Positions 9,159 through 19,000 of a stretch of 64,000 nt of DNA are shown here, piece by piece. Below the pieces are notes generated by a model. It saw only the letters and a list, made by a program, of their open reading frames with translations. It was not told the DNA's origin and ran no database searches. Each line of letters begins with the position of its first letter. Positions within the stretch are counted from its first letter, which is position 1. The translations under genes were made by a program, and so were the position numbers. Source of the DNA: Pseudoalteromonas phenolica (GTDB lineage Bacteria > Pseudomonadota > Gammaproteobacteria > Enterobacterales > Alteromonadaceae); NCBI RefSeq assembly GCF_001444405.1, contig NZ_CP013188.1:1-64000 (forward strand). The letters are read 5' to 3'.

Positions 9159-11195
9159 CTATTTTAGAGTTTTGTAAAGTGGCAAAGTAACCTGCACGCA
9201 TAAACCGCCTGATTTGCCATGCTTCAATGTTATATTTCCTGCTAAAGCGGTAATTGTGCTTTGGCAAATTGATAACCCTAAACCAGAGCCACCCAACGCT
9301 CTTGAGCGTGATTTATCAACTCTATAAAGTCTATCAAAGAGCCTCGGTAGATCCTCATCGCTCACGCCAGGGCTAGAGTCATCTAGCTGAATAAAAACTT
9401 GGTTTTTATTCGCCCTCACTTTTAGTCTTACATGACCCGGTGCATCGGTGTAAAGACACGCATTTTTAGCTAAGTTGAGTATCACTTGCTCAAGCTTAGA
9501 TTGATCGGTATTCAATACAGTGTTTGCAGCAACATCTATGTCACTTATAAATCTGAGCTGGTACTGTTCAGTTAACACTTTAATATCGGACATAAACTTT
9601 TGTGTAAGCTGCTGTAAATTGATTTCTTGAAAATTGATATACATTGCTTGGTTTTGCAACTGAGACAACTGGTAGACATCAGAAATAAGGTTATTTAACT
9701 GCGCGATTTTGTCATTAATTTTACCGTAGGCCAAAAACTTATCGTCAATGAGATTATGTTCGAGGGCTTCAATGTGCAATTTTAGTACACTAAGTGGAGT
9801 ACGAAGTTCATGAGAGATATCAGCCAGCATTTGCTCTTTTTGTTCAAGGTTATGCTGATACATTTGAGCCTTATAATGAGTATTTTTTTGTTTTATATAG
9901 TACGCGTAAATAATAAACCCACTCACAACTGAGATGAGTAAACTGGCTAATAGCCAAATCCGTTTTTGTAGAGTTTCATTTTCAAGTTCAATGGTTGTCA
10001 GAGCATGTTTCTTTTCTTCTTGTGCGAGTTTTAATGATTTTAATAAATTGTCTAAGCGTTTTTTAATTGTTACGGCATCGCGTTCTTCGATATTTTTAGC
10101 GAAGGTTTTGAAGTTGGCGGTTGCATTAAGTAAGTATGAGTAGGCTTCTTCATAGTTCTCTTTTTGTGCATAGGCTTTGCTTGAATACAAATTATATTGA
10201 TGAGTAAAAAAAGCTGACTTAAATTGCGCTTCAAACGGTTTTGCTTGCGCAAGATAATCTAGGGCTGTATCAGGCTGTTTATGCTTAATATAGGCTTGAG
10301 CTAAATGAATATAAGACCAAAATTTGCGTACTGTCGACTGAGTCATTTCGGCATAAGCTTTTTCTTTTTTTGCATGCCACAAACTTTTATTCAGTTTATT
10401 TTGCTTTAAATAAATACTGAATAAGGTGCCATGCGCACTAGATAAGCTTTCATTGGCATTAAGCTGCTCTAATAGTGAGATAGCTTCTTTGAGTTGAGGA
10501 ATGGCATTTTGATAATCATCTTCCTTAGCTGATAGTTGTGCCAGCGTTAGGGCTGTTGCTGCTGTATTGCGTTTGTGGCCTGTTTTTTTATCGTAAACAA
10601 GCGCTTGTTCCAGAAAAAAACGAGCTTGTGTCGCTTGGCGTAGTACGTTGGATAACCCAAACAGGTTATAGTAATTAGCCGCTTTGAGCTCATAATTATC
10701 TGAGTTTTCTAACATTTTTTGTGCGTTTATCTGAAGGTCCATAGCCTTATCGAATGCACCTTGGGCCTCATATAAAACGCCAAGGTTTATGATAGATTGT
10801 GCTATAAGATCATCATTATCTAACGAGAGCGCGATTTGCTTTGCTGCTAAGTAGTAATATTCCGCCTTATCAGTGTTCATGTTTCTTCGGAAATTAACCC
10901 CTAGCTCTTTATTCACGTCATATCTAAATTCTAGAGTTTGCTCTGGCAGAGTAAGTAACGGTGAAAGTAGTTCTATGGCTAGGTTATATTGTGCTTGCTC
11001 ACGGGCAATTTTGGCTCTTTGTAAATTAACCTGAGGTTGAAAAATTAACTGTTTTTCTCGTTCGAGTGTTTTTAGTGCGACATTTAGTTTACCTTCCTTG
11101 GTGAGCTTTACAGCTTCAGAAATAGTATCTGATGTTAACGGAGCAGCACTTAAACTAAAGGCCCAAGCCGCTAACAACAAGGTAAAACGTTTCAT
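9159..11195 (-). CDS. TPR-containing sensor histidine kinase
   Basis: Hybrid sensor of 678 residues: an N-terminal signal peptide, a periplasmic tetratricopeptide-repeat domain (about 20-400), one membrane segment (about 411-433), a HisKA domain with phosphoacceptor H462 (in DISHELRTP), and an HATPase domain with NLAKNA, DDSSPGV and GGSGLGLSI boxes. Periplasmic TPRs suggest sensing of a peptide or protein rather than a small molecule (inference). No regulator is adjacent in the operon. The orphan OmpR-type regulator at 6293 is the nearest candidate partner. It should autophosphorylate, because the kinase motifs are intact. Confidence 0.9.
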   Translation of the reverse strand: MKRFTLLLAAWAFSLSAAPLTSDTISEAVKLTKEGKLNVALKTLEREKQLIFQPQVNLQRAKIAREQAQYNLAIELLSPLLTLPEQTLEFRYDVNKELGVNFRRNMNTDKAEYYYLAAKQIALSLDNDDLIAQSIINLGVLYEAQGAFDKAMDLQINAQKMLENSDNYELKAANYYNLFGLSNVLRQATQARFFLEQALVYDKKTGHKRNTAATALTLAQLSAKEDDYQNAIPQLKEAISLLEQLNANESLSSAHGTLFSIYLKQNKLNKSLWHAKKEKAYAEMTQSTVRKFWSYIHLAQAYIKHKQPDTALDYLAQAKPFEAQFKSAFFTHQYNLYSSKAYAQKENYEEAYSYLLNATANFKTFAKNIEERDAVTIKKRLDNLLKSLKLAQEEKKHALTTIELENETLQKRIWLLASLLISVVSGFIIYAYYIKQKNTHYKAQMYQHNLEQKEQMLADISHELRTPLSVLKLHIEALEHNLIDDKFLAYGKINDKIAQLNNLISDVYQLSQLQNQAMYINFQEINLQQLTQKFMSDIKVLTEQYQLRFISDIDVAANTVLNTDQSKLEQVILNLAKNACLYTDAPGHVRLKVRANKNQVFIQLDDSSPGVSDEDLPRLFDRLYRVDKSRSRALGGSGLGLSICQSTITALAGNITLKHGKSGGLCVQVTLPLYKTLK

Positions 11196-11258
11196 GTTAT
11201 TTTTTATGTGTAGAATTTTTTATTAAATACTAAGCAATAATTGTGATTCAAATGTGGA

Positions 11259-11277
11259 GTGTAAAGGCCCTTTACAT
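11259..11277. repeat. Family B palindrome copy 1
   Basis: GTGTAAAG-GCC-CTTTACAT: eight-base arms with one mismatch at the outer end. It is intergenic, upstream of the TPR kinase gene and downstream of aceA. Confidence 0.75.
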
Positions 11278-11306
11278 GTTTGTTAGTAGAGTTGCTCTAA
11301 ATGAAA

Positions 11307-11328
11307 AAAGGGCCCAATTGGGCCCTTT
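11307..11328 (-). terminator. Terminator of aceA
   Basis: A 9-bp stem (AAAGGGCCC/GGGCCCTTT) with an AATT loop. On the minus strand it is followed by a run of six Ts, 28 bases after the aceA stop. Confidence 0.9.
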
Positions 11329-11356
11329 GCTGATAAGGAACTATATGACTCTAAAG

Positions 11357-12961
11357 TTAGAACTGATTCATAGTGTTAGCTTCACCACCTGCTTTAAGCG
11401 CATTCTCACCAGAAAAATACTCTTTGTGTGTATCTCCGATGTTTGAACCTGCTAGGTCTTGGTGTTTCACTGACGCTTGTTCACGACGGATTTCTTGGCG
11501 TTGAACATCACGTACGTAAGCTAGCATGCCTAGGTCACCGAAGTAGCCTTCAGCGAGAATATCCGTGCTTAGTGCTGCTGTATGGTAAGTTGGTAGCGTG
11601 ATTAAGTGGTGGAAAATACCCGCTTCACGCGCACCGTCTTTTTGGAAGTTCTGTACTAATACATCTGCTTCTGCAGCAAGTTCTGAGCTATCTAGTTCAG
11701 GTGCCATCAATGCCTTAATATCTTGAGACGGATCAGGATAAGCTGATAGGTCTTTACCTTGTGCTTGCCACTCTGCGTATACTTGTTCACGGAACTTAAG
11801 TGTCCAGTTAAATGATGGAGAGTTGTTGTATACAAGCTTGGCATTTGGTACTTGCTCACGAACGCGATTAACAAGCTCGGCGATTTGTTTTACGTTTGGC
11901 TTTTCAGTTTCAATCCATAGTAAATCAGCACCAGACTGTAGGCTAGTGACACAGTCTAGTACTACACGGTCTTTTTCTGTGCCTTCTTTGAACTGGTATA
12001 AACCATTGTCTAGGCGTACTGGCTTACACAGCTCGCCATTTAATTTCATCGCCATTTCACCTTCTTCAAGGTCTGCACCGCTTGACACTGGTGTCGTGTC
12101 TAAGAATGCGGTGTATTGACTCGCTAAATCACCTGGTGTTTTAGAAACTGGCACTTTCTGTGTCAGGCTTGCACCGAGTGAGTCCGTACGCGCTACAATC
12201 ACACCGTCTTCAACACCTAGTTCAAGGAATGCATAACGAACAGCGTTGATTTTTGCTAAGAAGTCTTCGTGTGGCACTGTTACTTTACCTGCTTGGTGAC
12301 CACATTGTTTCGCATCAGATACCTGGTTTTCAATTTGAATGGCACATGCGCCTGCTTCAATCATTTTCTTAGCAAGTAAGTATGTTGCTTCTTCGTTACC
12401 AAAACCTGCATCAATATCTGCAATAATTGGTACTACATGTGTTTCAAAGTTGTCGATTTTGCTTAGTAAAGCTTCAACATCACCGCCATTTGCTTTTGCT
12501 TCATCTAGCTCTTTGTAAAGGTGATCGAGTTCACGCGCATCAGCTTGCTTTAAGAAAGTATAAATTTCTTCGATAAGCGCAGGTACTGAGGTTTTCTCAT
12601 GCATACTTTGGTCTGGTAGTGGCCCAAACTCAGAGCGAAGTGCTGCTACCATCCAGCCACTTAGGTAAACGTAAGAGCGCTTGGTGGTTTTTTGGTGGCG
12701 CTTAACTGCCATCATCATTTGCTGTGCAGTGAAGCCATGCCAACAACCGAGTGACTGCGTGTATTGACTGCTATCTGCGTCGTAGGCTGCCATATCTTCA
12801 CGCATTACTTTTGCGGTGTACTTTGCGATATCTAAGCCTGTTTTAAAACGGTTTTGCAAATTCATTCGGCTTGCAAACTCTGGGCTGATTGATTGCCATG
12901 TATTGCCCTGTGTTTGGCAAAGTGTGCTGAAGTGGTCGAGCTTTGATTGATAGCTAGTCAT
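11357..12961 (-). CDS. aceA: Isocitrate lyase
   Basis: Cleaves isocitrate to glyoxylate and succinate, the first step of the glyoxylate shunt. At 534 residues it belongs to the long isocitrate lyase clade known from Pseudomonas and marine gammaproteobacteria rather than the 434-residue enteric type. The catalytic loop reads KQCGH with C220, in place of the enteric KKCGH. It is divergent from malate synthase G at 13211, so both shunt enzymes share a 249-base control region. They are expected to be induced together on acetate or fatty acids. Confidence 0.96.
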   Translation of the reverse strand: MTSYQSKLDHFSTLCQTQGNTWQSISPEFASRMNLQNRFKTGLDIAKYTAKVMREDMAAYDADSSQYTQSLGCWHGFTAQQMMMAVKRHQKTTKRSYVYLSGWMVAALRSEFGPLPDQSMHEKTSVPALIEEIYTFLKQADARELDHLYKELDEAKANGGDVEALLSKIDNFETHVVPIIADIDAGFGNEEATYLLAKKMIEAGACAIQIENQVSDAKQCGHQAGKVTVPHEDFLAKINAVRYAFLELGVEDGVIVARTDSLGASLTQKVPVSKTPGDLASQYTAFLDTTPVSSGADLEEGEMAMKLNGELCKPVRLDNGLYQFKEGTEKDRVVLDCVTSLQSGADLLWIETEKPNVKQIAELVNRVREQVPNAKLVYNNSPSFNWTLKFREQVYAEWQAQGKDLSAYPDPSQDIKALMAPELDSSELAAEADVLVQNFQKDGAREAGIFHHLITLPTYHTAALSTDILAEGYFGDLGMLAYVRDVQRQEIRREQASVKHQDLAGSNIGDTHKEYFSGENALKAGGEANTMNQF

Positions 12962-13210
12962 AATAAAAATCCTTCGAACGGGTTGCTGTAAAACTTTTTA
13001 TTCATGTTTATGAGAGTGACACCATAAAGCTGTTGGTTATTTGCTCTGTTTGGCGCTTAATTCAACACTAGGCCGATTTTTATAATTTTTTAAATTTATA
13101 GTTGTTATCTTGAGTATTTTTTTTATGAATGATTTGGGGGTTAGGTTTTCGCTGTTTTTAAGATATGGTTTGTCTAAACCCGTTCAAATTTTATGCTTAG
13201 GAAGATATTC
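12962..13210. promoter_or_regulatory. Shared promoter region of aceA and malate synthase
   Basis: The only spacer between the divergent shunt genes, so both promoters must lie here. It is AT-rich around 13070-13130. I could not identify a specific operator by eye. Confidence 0.6.
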
Positions 13211-15388
13211 ATGAGTGCAACTGTTCAACAAGCTGGCTTAACCATAGATCAGCAACTTTATGACTTCGTTAATCAACAGGCTTTGCCGGGCACCGGTTTG
13301 CAGGCAGAGGCTTTTTGGCAAGGTTTTGCTGATCTGGTCAATGAACTAACACCAATCAATAAATCATTACTTTCAAAGCGCGATACGCTGCAGTTACAGA
13401 TTGATGCTTTTCACAAGCAGCAAAGACAATGGGATGCTCAGGTTTATAAATCATTTTTGACTGAAATTGGTTATCTAGTGCCTGAGCCTGAAGAAGCAAC
13501 GATTACCACCGAACACGTTGAACCTGAGATTGCGCTCACAGCAGCCCCACAGCTGGTTGTGCCTGTAAGCAATGCACGTTTTGCATTAAATGCGGCGAAT
13601 GCAAGGTGGGGCTCGCTCTATGATGCGTTGTACGGCACTGATTTATTGCCAGAAAAAGACGGAGCTGAAAAACAAAAAGCATATAACCCGGTACGTGGCT
13701 TTAAAGTAATGGCTTACGCGAGGCAGTTTTTAGATATTGCCCTGCCCCTGCAATCAGGCTCTCACATTGAGAGTACTAATTACTCAGTGCTAGACGAACA
13801 ACTTGTTGTCACTTTGAATGACAGCTCGCAAGTCTCGCTTTCGACACCTGCACAGTTTGTGGGTTATCAAGGGCAAGCACAGAATCCATCTGCTTTATTG
13901 TTCAAGCACCATGATTTACACATTGAAATTCAAATTGACCCGCATAATCCTATCGGACAAGCTGATAAAGCGGGGATCAAAGACGTATTACTCGAAGCCG
14001 CATTAACGACAATTATGGACTGTGAAGACTCTGTGGCCGCTGTTGACGCTGAAGATAAAGTTGGCGTTTATCGTAATTGGTTGGGCTTAATGAACGGGAC
14101 TCTGACCGATACTTTTGTTAAAGATGGTCAAGAACTGACGCGAAGCTTAGCAACCGATCGTGAATATACCAGTAAGAGTGGTGAGCGTTTGAGCTTGAAA
14201 GGTCGCAGCATGATGTTTGTGCGCAATGTCGGGCATTTAATGACGAACCCTGCGATCTTAGATCAAAATGGCGAGGAGATATTTGAAGGGATCATGGATG
14301 CGGTGATCACGTCGCTTTGCGCTATGCATGATCTGCAAGGTAATAGCCCATTTAAAAACTCAACGGCGGCGAGCGTTAATATCGTTAAACCAAAAATGCA
14401 TGGTCCAGAAGAAGTCGTTTTTACCAATACCCTTTTCTCTCGTGTTGAAAGTTTACTCTGTTTGCCAGAAAATACTCTAAAAATGGGCATTATGGACGAA
14501 GAGCGCCGCACTTCTGTGAATTTAATGGCCTGTATTAACCAAGCTAAATCACGAGTGGTATTTATTAATACCGGGTTCTTAGACAGAACCGGTGATGAAA
14601 TCCACACCTCAATGGTCGCGGGTCCAGTATTGCCTAAAGCTCAGATCAAGGCACAACCTTGGATAGCGGCTTATGAAGATCAGAATGTCGATATTGGTCT
14701 AAAGTGCGGTTTCAGTGGCAAGGCGCAGATCGGTAAAGGCATGTGGCCGATGCCAGATAAAATGGCAATGATGATGGAACAAAAGTTGGCTCATCCTAAA
14801 TCGGGTGCCAATACTGCTTGGGTGCCTTCTCCAACAGCTGCAACTCTGCATGCGATGCATTACCATCAAGTAGATGTTTTTGCTATTCAGGCCGAATTGA
14901 AAGCGCGTCAACAAGCGTCACTTGATGACTTATTAACGCCACCTTTGTTGCTTGATGTAGAGCTGAGCAAAGAAGATATTCAATCTGAACTTGAGAATAA
15001 TGCACAGGGCATTCTGGGCTATGTTGTACGCTGGATAGATCAAGGCGTTGGTTGCTCCAAAGTACCAGATATCAATCATATAGGATTAATGGAAGACCGA
15101 GCGACTTTACGTATTTCAAGCCAGCATATCGCTAATTGGTTGAAACATGGCATTTGTACACCTGAGCAAGTACAGGCAACGTTTGCCAAAATGGCAGAAG
15201 TGGTCGATACGCAAAATCAGCACGACACATACTACACGCCCATGGCATTAAGTAATGATAGCCTAACGAACAATCTAGCGTATCAAGCGGCATTAGCCTT
15301 GGTTTTCGAAGGTGAGCAACAGCCTAATGGCTACACAGAGCCGCTTTTACATAGTTATCGCCTTAAATACAAAGCTGCAAATAACTAA
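13211..15388 (+). CDS. glcB: Malate synthase G
   Basis: Condenses glyoxylate and acetyl-CoA to malate. At 725 residues it is the G isoform (family about 720) rather than the A isoform (about 530). Recognisable stretches are IMDCEDSVAAVDAEDK, RGFKVMAYARQF-like and MGIMDEERRTSVNL, which carry the conserved acidic catalytic residues. I placed the start at the ATG at 13211 because AGGAAG precedes it. The in-frame ATG at 13193 overlaps that site and has no ribosome site of its own. It is divergent from aceA and followed by a clear terminator. Confidence 0.95.
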   Translation: MSATVQQAGLTIDQQLYDFVNQQALPGTGLQAEAFWQGFADLVNELTPINKSLLSKRDTLQLQIDAFHKQQRQWDAQVYKSFLTEIGYLVPEPEEATITTEHVEPEIALTAAPQLVVPVSNARFALNAANARWGSLYDALYGTDLLPEKDGAEKQKAYNPVRGFKVMAYARQFLDIALPLQSGSHIESTNYSVLDEQLVVTLNDSSQVSLSTPAQFVGYQGQAQNPSALLFKHHDLHIEIQIDPHNPIGQADKAGIKDVLLEAALTTIMDCEDSVAAVDAEDKVGVYRNWLGLMNGTLTDTFVKDGQELTRSLATDREYTSKSGERLSLKGRSMMFVRNVGHLMTNPAILDQNGEEIFEGIMDAVITSLCAMHDLQGNSPFKNSTAASVNIVKPKMHGPEEVVFTNTLFSRVESLLCLPENTLKMGIMDEERRTSVNLMACINQAKSRVVFINTGFLDRTGDEIHTSMVAGPVLPKAQIKAQPWIAAYEDQNVDIGLKCGFSGKAQIGKGMWPMPDKMAMMMEQKLAHPKSGANTAWVPSPTAATLHAMHYHQVDVFAIQAELKARQQASLDDLLTPPLLLDVELSKEDIQSELENNAQGILGYVVRWIDQGVGCSKVPDINHIGLMEDRATLRISSQHIANWLKHGICTPEQVQATFAKMAEVVDTQNQHDTYYTPMALSNDSLTNNLAYQAALALVFEGEQQPNGYTEPLLHSYRLKYKAANN

Positions 15389-15421
15389 AGCGCTCACTTA
15401 ACCAATTTCTTTCCTAGACTG

Positions 15422-15447
15422 ATGCCAACGTAAAGTTGGCATTTTTT
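15422..15447 (+). terminator. Terminator of malate synthase G
   Basis: An 8-bp stem (ATGCCAAC/GTTGGCAT) with a GTAAA loop, followed by six Ts. Confidence 0.9.
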
Positions 15448-15490
15448 GTTTGTTACCCAAAAAAATACATTTAATTAAAAAAACTTAAAA

Positions 15491-15530
15491 TGTTATGTTG
15501 TAACACTTATTGTTTTGTTATATTGTAACA
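15491..15530. promoter_or_regulatory. Twin operator-like direct repeats
   Basis: TGTTATGTTGTAACA (491-505) and TGTTATATTGTAACA (516-530) are near-identical 15-mers spaced 25 bp start to start. Each has internal dyad symmetry (TGTTA-N5-TAACA). They sit upstream of a gene-free stretch that ends in a strong terminator, which suggests regulated transcription of something non-coding (inference). Confidence 0.45.
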
Positions 15531-15539
15531 ACTGTTTTA

Positions 15540-15670
15540 AGTGATGTACTTTCTTTTCCCTTGAAAAGGTTAGCTTATTACTAGTCGCCCGTATTAGTTG
15601 ATAGGTATCGATTCAGTTAAAGAGTACGCTTGAGGCGGAGGGTTTTCTCAGTTTCCCTCCGCCTTTTTTA
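15540..15670 (+). ncRNA. Possible small RNA ending in a strong terminator
   Basis: No open reading frame of note occupies this stretch. It ends in a 9-bp GC-rich stem (GGCGGAGGG at 634-642 with CCCTCCGCC at 655-663) followed by six Ts. The malate synthase operon already has its own terminator at 15422, so this second one implies a separate short transcript. The start is unknown. The twin operator at 15491-15530 may lie in its promoter. Confidence 0.35.
15632..15669 (+). terminator. Strong terminator in the gene-free region
   Basis: GGCGGAGGG pairs with CCCTCCGCC across a 12-base loop and is followed by TTTTTT. It is not attributable to a visible gene. Confidence 0.8.
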
Positions 15671-15692
15671 TATCTCAATATCCCCTTTGAAT

Positions 15693-15711
15693 ATGTAAAG
15701 CCCCTTTACAA
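15693..15711. repeat. Family B palindrome copy 2
   Basis: ATGTAAAG-CCC-CTTTACAA: intact inner arms TGTAAAG/CTTTACA. Intergenic. Confidence 0.75.
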
Positions 15712-15782
15712 ATAAATAAGACATATTTGACTAAGTTGGCGACAGTTTTAGTCCATAAAACAATCGAGTATCTCAGAATAAA

Positions 15783-15804
15783 AAAGCTGGCAGTAGCCAG
15801 CTTT
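15783..15804 (-). terminator. Terminator of the beta-propeller gene
   Basis: AAAGCTGGC-AGTA-GCCAGCTTT. On the minus strand it is followed by a T run, 40 bases after the stop. Confidence 0.85.
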
Positions 15805-15844
15805 GGTAATACCCTGTTAGGGCATTATGCGTAAACTTTTATTG

Positions 15845-17890
15845 TTAGAGTGGACCTTTATTGTCACTCGGTGTTTGCCATATGCTGTGCCAAATGTAAT
15901 TACCATGAATGTAATATAAGTCATCGCGATGAATTACAGCTCTGTCTAATCCCCCCCACACATATGGCGTGGTTTCTGTGCCAATACTAGAGTAATCAAC
16001 TTTACTGCTACCAAGGTAATTAAGTGCAGGTGTTTCAGTTGTGTCTATTTCAAATGAAGCAAGCTCGCTTACTCTATGCCATAGGTATGAAGTACTGTTT
16101 TCAGATTGACTTTGCCATGTCTCTACGGGCATGGTGAATCGTAAGACTCCTGATTCAGTCGCTAAAAAGCTAAGTGATTTATAGTTCCACTCCGCTGGTG
16201 TGTACGCATTTGCAAAGACTTTTTCATTGACGACTTTTGGCTTTGTAATATCTGAGATATCAAAGAGTGTGACTTTAGCGCCATTTTCGACCTCTTGCGC
16301 ACTAGGATCACGCCAATCTTGAATATTTTGACCGATGCCTAATAGTAAGTTTTCTCCCACGGGGTGCAGATAAGCTGAATAGCCAGGAATTTCTAGTGCG
16401 CCTGCAATTTTTGGATTGGTTTTATCGGTTAAATCTACAACATAAAGAGGATCTATTTGCCTAAATGTGACGATAAACGCTCTATCTTCAGAAAATCGGA
16501 CTGCATAGATATTTTCATCTACTAAGCCTTGTTCATTAGTTTTTCCTATCGGTGTTGGTTGAGCATCATTAGGCAGTTTTGCTATTGGCGCCAATGAGTT
16601 TTCTTGCTGCTGTAAAACAAATAGTTGATGTTTAAATGGCATGAAGCCAGCATTCAGATCAAAAGGTAAATTTGTTGTCGTTACAACGCGTAAATCATCA
16701 TTGAATTCACTCAACCTTAAGTTTTCTTGTCCCCCACCTAAGTGCCCTTCAACAGCACCTGTCGCTACATAATTTAGTGTATCGTCAGTAAGATCAAATT
16801 TATGAATAACCGTTTTTACTTCTTCTCCCTGATAAACTGTGCCATGAGTATAAAGAGCACTCTCAGAGGCATAGATCCCGTAGATATTTGTATTTACACA
16901 AAGACTCTCTCTTTGGTCAGGGTTATTTAAACTAATTTTTGTAATGGTAATAATGCTGTCGAACCCATCTTTAGTTGATGCGTCCGATGAGATATAGCAG
17001 TTATCAGGCGTGACCAACTCTTCACTATTTTGATTAGTTGTATTCGTAATGTTAGGTGTCAACTCCGCAAGCTGCACTTTTTTTAGGTTTTGGTAGTTTG
17101 CCAGCACGGTTGCTTCATCATTATCGCTCGTATCAAACCCTGTAAAGTTTGGGTGGTAGTTACTTACTATATAAAGAGAGCCATCAATGACTCTGCTGTC
17201 GATTAACCCTCCTTCAATTTTAAATTGATGCTTGATAGCTGCTTGGCTAGGCTGACTGACATCAATCAAACTTAGCTCAAATTCATTATCACCATAGTAG
17301 AAATAAGGTTCTACAGTTGCTGCTATGTCATTTGCTATAGGAAATGAAAAATAACTAGGTGAATAATTTAAAATAGCGAGCGTATTATTATGAAGATAAA
17401 GATTTTGCTCTGAGCCATTGGCTTCTGAATAAGGTAAAGTGTGGATCTGGTTCATTTCACCTTTTGCATTGCGTTGCATGATACGAATATAGTTTTCACC
17501 TTCATTTGAATCATGGTAAATATCATCGAACGAATTTGCTGCAATAAATAAAAATTCACCGTCATACTTAACCCTATCAGCTTCATCAACATTTTGTTCT
17601 TGCTGATTTGTTTGAGAAAAGTCTTTTGATGTTGAAGGCGAAGCGGTTGCATCGTTTTCAGGTACGTCATAATGTGAAAGACGAGTTTGATAACGCTTGA
17701 ATAATCCGTTTTTAAGGTTTTGAGAAAATTGAAATTCAGATGCTTTAATGAGTGGGGCTGCTGACACTTTTATATCATTTAATTTCGGGATTTTTTGTTC
17801 ATCCACCGGTGGCGTATCAGTATTTTTACTTCCCCCACAGCCGATTAAAATACCTAACGTCAGTGAACTAAATAAAAGAGAACGCTTCAC
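15845..17890 (-). CDS. Secreted beta-propeller domain lipoprotein
   Basis: Encodes 681 residues resembling the secreted C-terminal beta-propeller family (PF09826 type, from memory), whose function is unknown. The N-terminus is a lipoprotein signal (KRSLLFSSLTLGILIGC), so it is probably anchored in the outer membrane. I chose the GTG at 17890 because AAGGAG lies six bases upstream and the signal then starts at residue 1. An upstream in-frame ATG at 17980 would add 30 residues in front of the signal. The body shows repeated propeller-blade segments such as VDLTDKTNPKIAG. It is transcribed alone. Confidence 0.82.
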   Translation of the reverse strand: MKRSLLFSSLTLGILIGCGGSKNTDTPPVDEQKIPKLNDIKVSAAPLIKASEFQFSQNLKNGLFKRYQTRLSHYDVPENDATASPSTSKDFSQTNQQEQNVDEADRVKYDGEFLFIAANSFDDIYHDSNEGENYIRIMQRNAKGEMNQIHTLPYSEANGSEQNLYLHNNTLAILNYSPSYFSFPIANDIAATVEPYFYYGDNEFELSLIDVSQPSQAAIKHQFKIEGGLIDSRVIDGSLYIVSNYHPNFTGFDTSDNDEATVLANYQNLKKVQLAELTPNITNTTNQNSEELVTPDNCYISSDASTKDGFDSIITITKISLNNPDQRESLCVNTNIYGIYASESALYTHGTVYQGEEVKTVIHKFDLTDDTLNYVATGAVEGHLGGGQENLRLSEFNDDLRVVTTTNLPFDLNAGFMPFKHQLFVLQQQENSLAPIAKLPNDAQPTPIGKTNEQGLVDENIYAVRFSEDRAFIVTFRQIDPLYVVDLTDKTNPKIAGALEIPGYSAYLHPVGENLLLGIGQNIQDWRDPSAQEVENGAKVTLFDISDITKPKVVNEKVFANAYTPAEWNYKSLSFLATESGVLRFTMPVETWQSQSENSTSYLWHRVSELASFEIDTTETPALNYLGSSKVDYSSIGTETTPYVWGGLDRAVIHRDDLYYIHGNYIWHSIWQTPSDNKGPL

Positions 17891-18064
17891 TTTGGGCTCC
17901 TTGAAAATAATTAAGTTAAAAGTCGTTGTTTGTTTTTTAATCTTAATCAGCTCACCTAGAATATCTGTTATTTTAGCCAAACGAATTGTTATTTAATGTT
18001 ACTGAGCGTAGAAAAAAAAGTCAGGGATGGTAAATTATCATTAGGGAAATAGAAGGGTTTGATT

Positions 18065-19000
18065 TTGAAAGCTTCTTTAAAATATTTATTATCGTTGGCA
18101 GCGTTAACGACGTCACAATTAGGTTTATCTGCTGAACCAGCAAATTGCTCACAAGCCAATGAGGAATGTATTGAAGTTGGCCAATGGCGGGTTTCGCTTG
18201 CTGCTGGAGGGGGGGTACTCACAAACCCTTTGCAAGGTGGCGAAAATATCCCTCTCATTGTGGTGCCTTATATCAGTTACTACAATGAACGGTTTTTTCT
18301 TGAAAACACTACGCTTGGTTATACATTTCAAGAAGCTAAACATTTTGATGTTAGTGTTATTCTAGAGCTCAATGGTGAGCAAAAATACTTTAATCGTCTA
18401 CATGCTGGAAATATTATTGGTGTCGATGGAGCACTTAGTGATGGTGGCAGCTCTGAAGTGCCAACTTCACCTGATTCGAATGGATCTGAAGATCTTTTCC
18501 CAGATACAGATAAACCTGTTGAACCAAAACGTCTTCCAACTTTAGATGATATTGCCAAACGAGATTGGGCTATAGATGGTGGTTTACTTGCTCATTGGTA
18601 TATAGGTAAACAGCACAAAATAACCGCTCAATGGGCGCATGATGTTAGTGGCGTTTATAAAGGTCAGCATATTAAAGCCAGCTATAAATATCAGGTGCCT
18701 GTTTTTGACTGGCCTGCGAAATTACAACTATCAGCTGGGTTTGACTGGCAAAGTGCTGAACTCGTTAATTATTATTATGGATTAAATAGTAAAGATAATG
18801 TCGAGCAAGCTTATTACTATCAGGGAAAGCAAGGTATTTCGCCTTTTGTGGGCGCGGTATTTAATTATCGGATAAACAAACAGTGGCAATTTAAACTCAG
18901 TGCCAAGCGGACTTTCTTATCGAGTGCAATTGTTGATAGTCCTTTGGTGCATGACAATCATCAAGATTATTTATTTATCGGGGGGCTTTATGAGTTTTAG
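18065..19000 (+). CDS. MipA/OmpV family outer-membrane protein
   Basis: Encodes 311 residues with a signal peptide ending near SAEPA, followed by a predicted beta-barrel with alternating strands and a C-terminal FIGGLYEF, an outer-membrane-type aromatic end. There is no in-frame ATG upstream; a stop lies at 18050. A TTG at 18065 with GAAGGG seven bases upstream is the likely start, and a TTG at 18059 is the alternative. It overlaps the DUF3019 gene by 11 bases. MipA/OmpV proteins are porin-like or scaffold proteins of the cell envelope. Control by the linked two-component pair is likely (inference). Confidence 0.88.
   Translation: MKASLKYLLSLAALTTSQLGLSAEPANCSQANEECIEVGQWRVSLAAGGGVLTNPLQGGENIPLIVVPYISYYNERFFLENTTLGYTFQEAKHFDVSVILELNGEQKYFNRLHAGNIIGVDGALSDGGSSEVPTSPDSNGSEDLFPDTDKPVEPKRLPTLDDIAKRDWAIDGGLLAHWYIGKQHKITAQWAHDVSGVYKGQHIKASYKYQVPVFDWPAKLQLSAGFDWQSAELVNYYYGLNSKDNVEQAYYYQGKQGISPFVGAVFNYRINKQWQFKLSAKRTFLSSAIVDSPLVHDNHQDYLFIGGLYEF

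Noticed and set aside
11243..11446. Plus-strand open frame across the aceA terminator
   Set aside because: It runs through the palindromic terminator and the aceA end on the other strand; a shadow.
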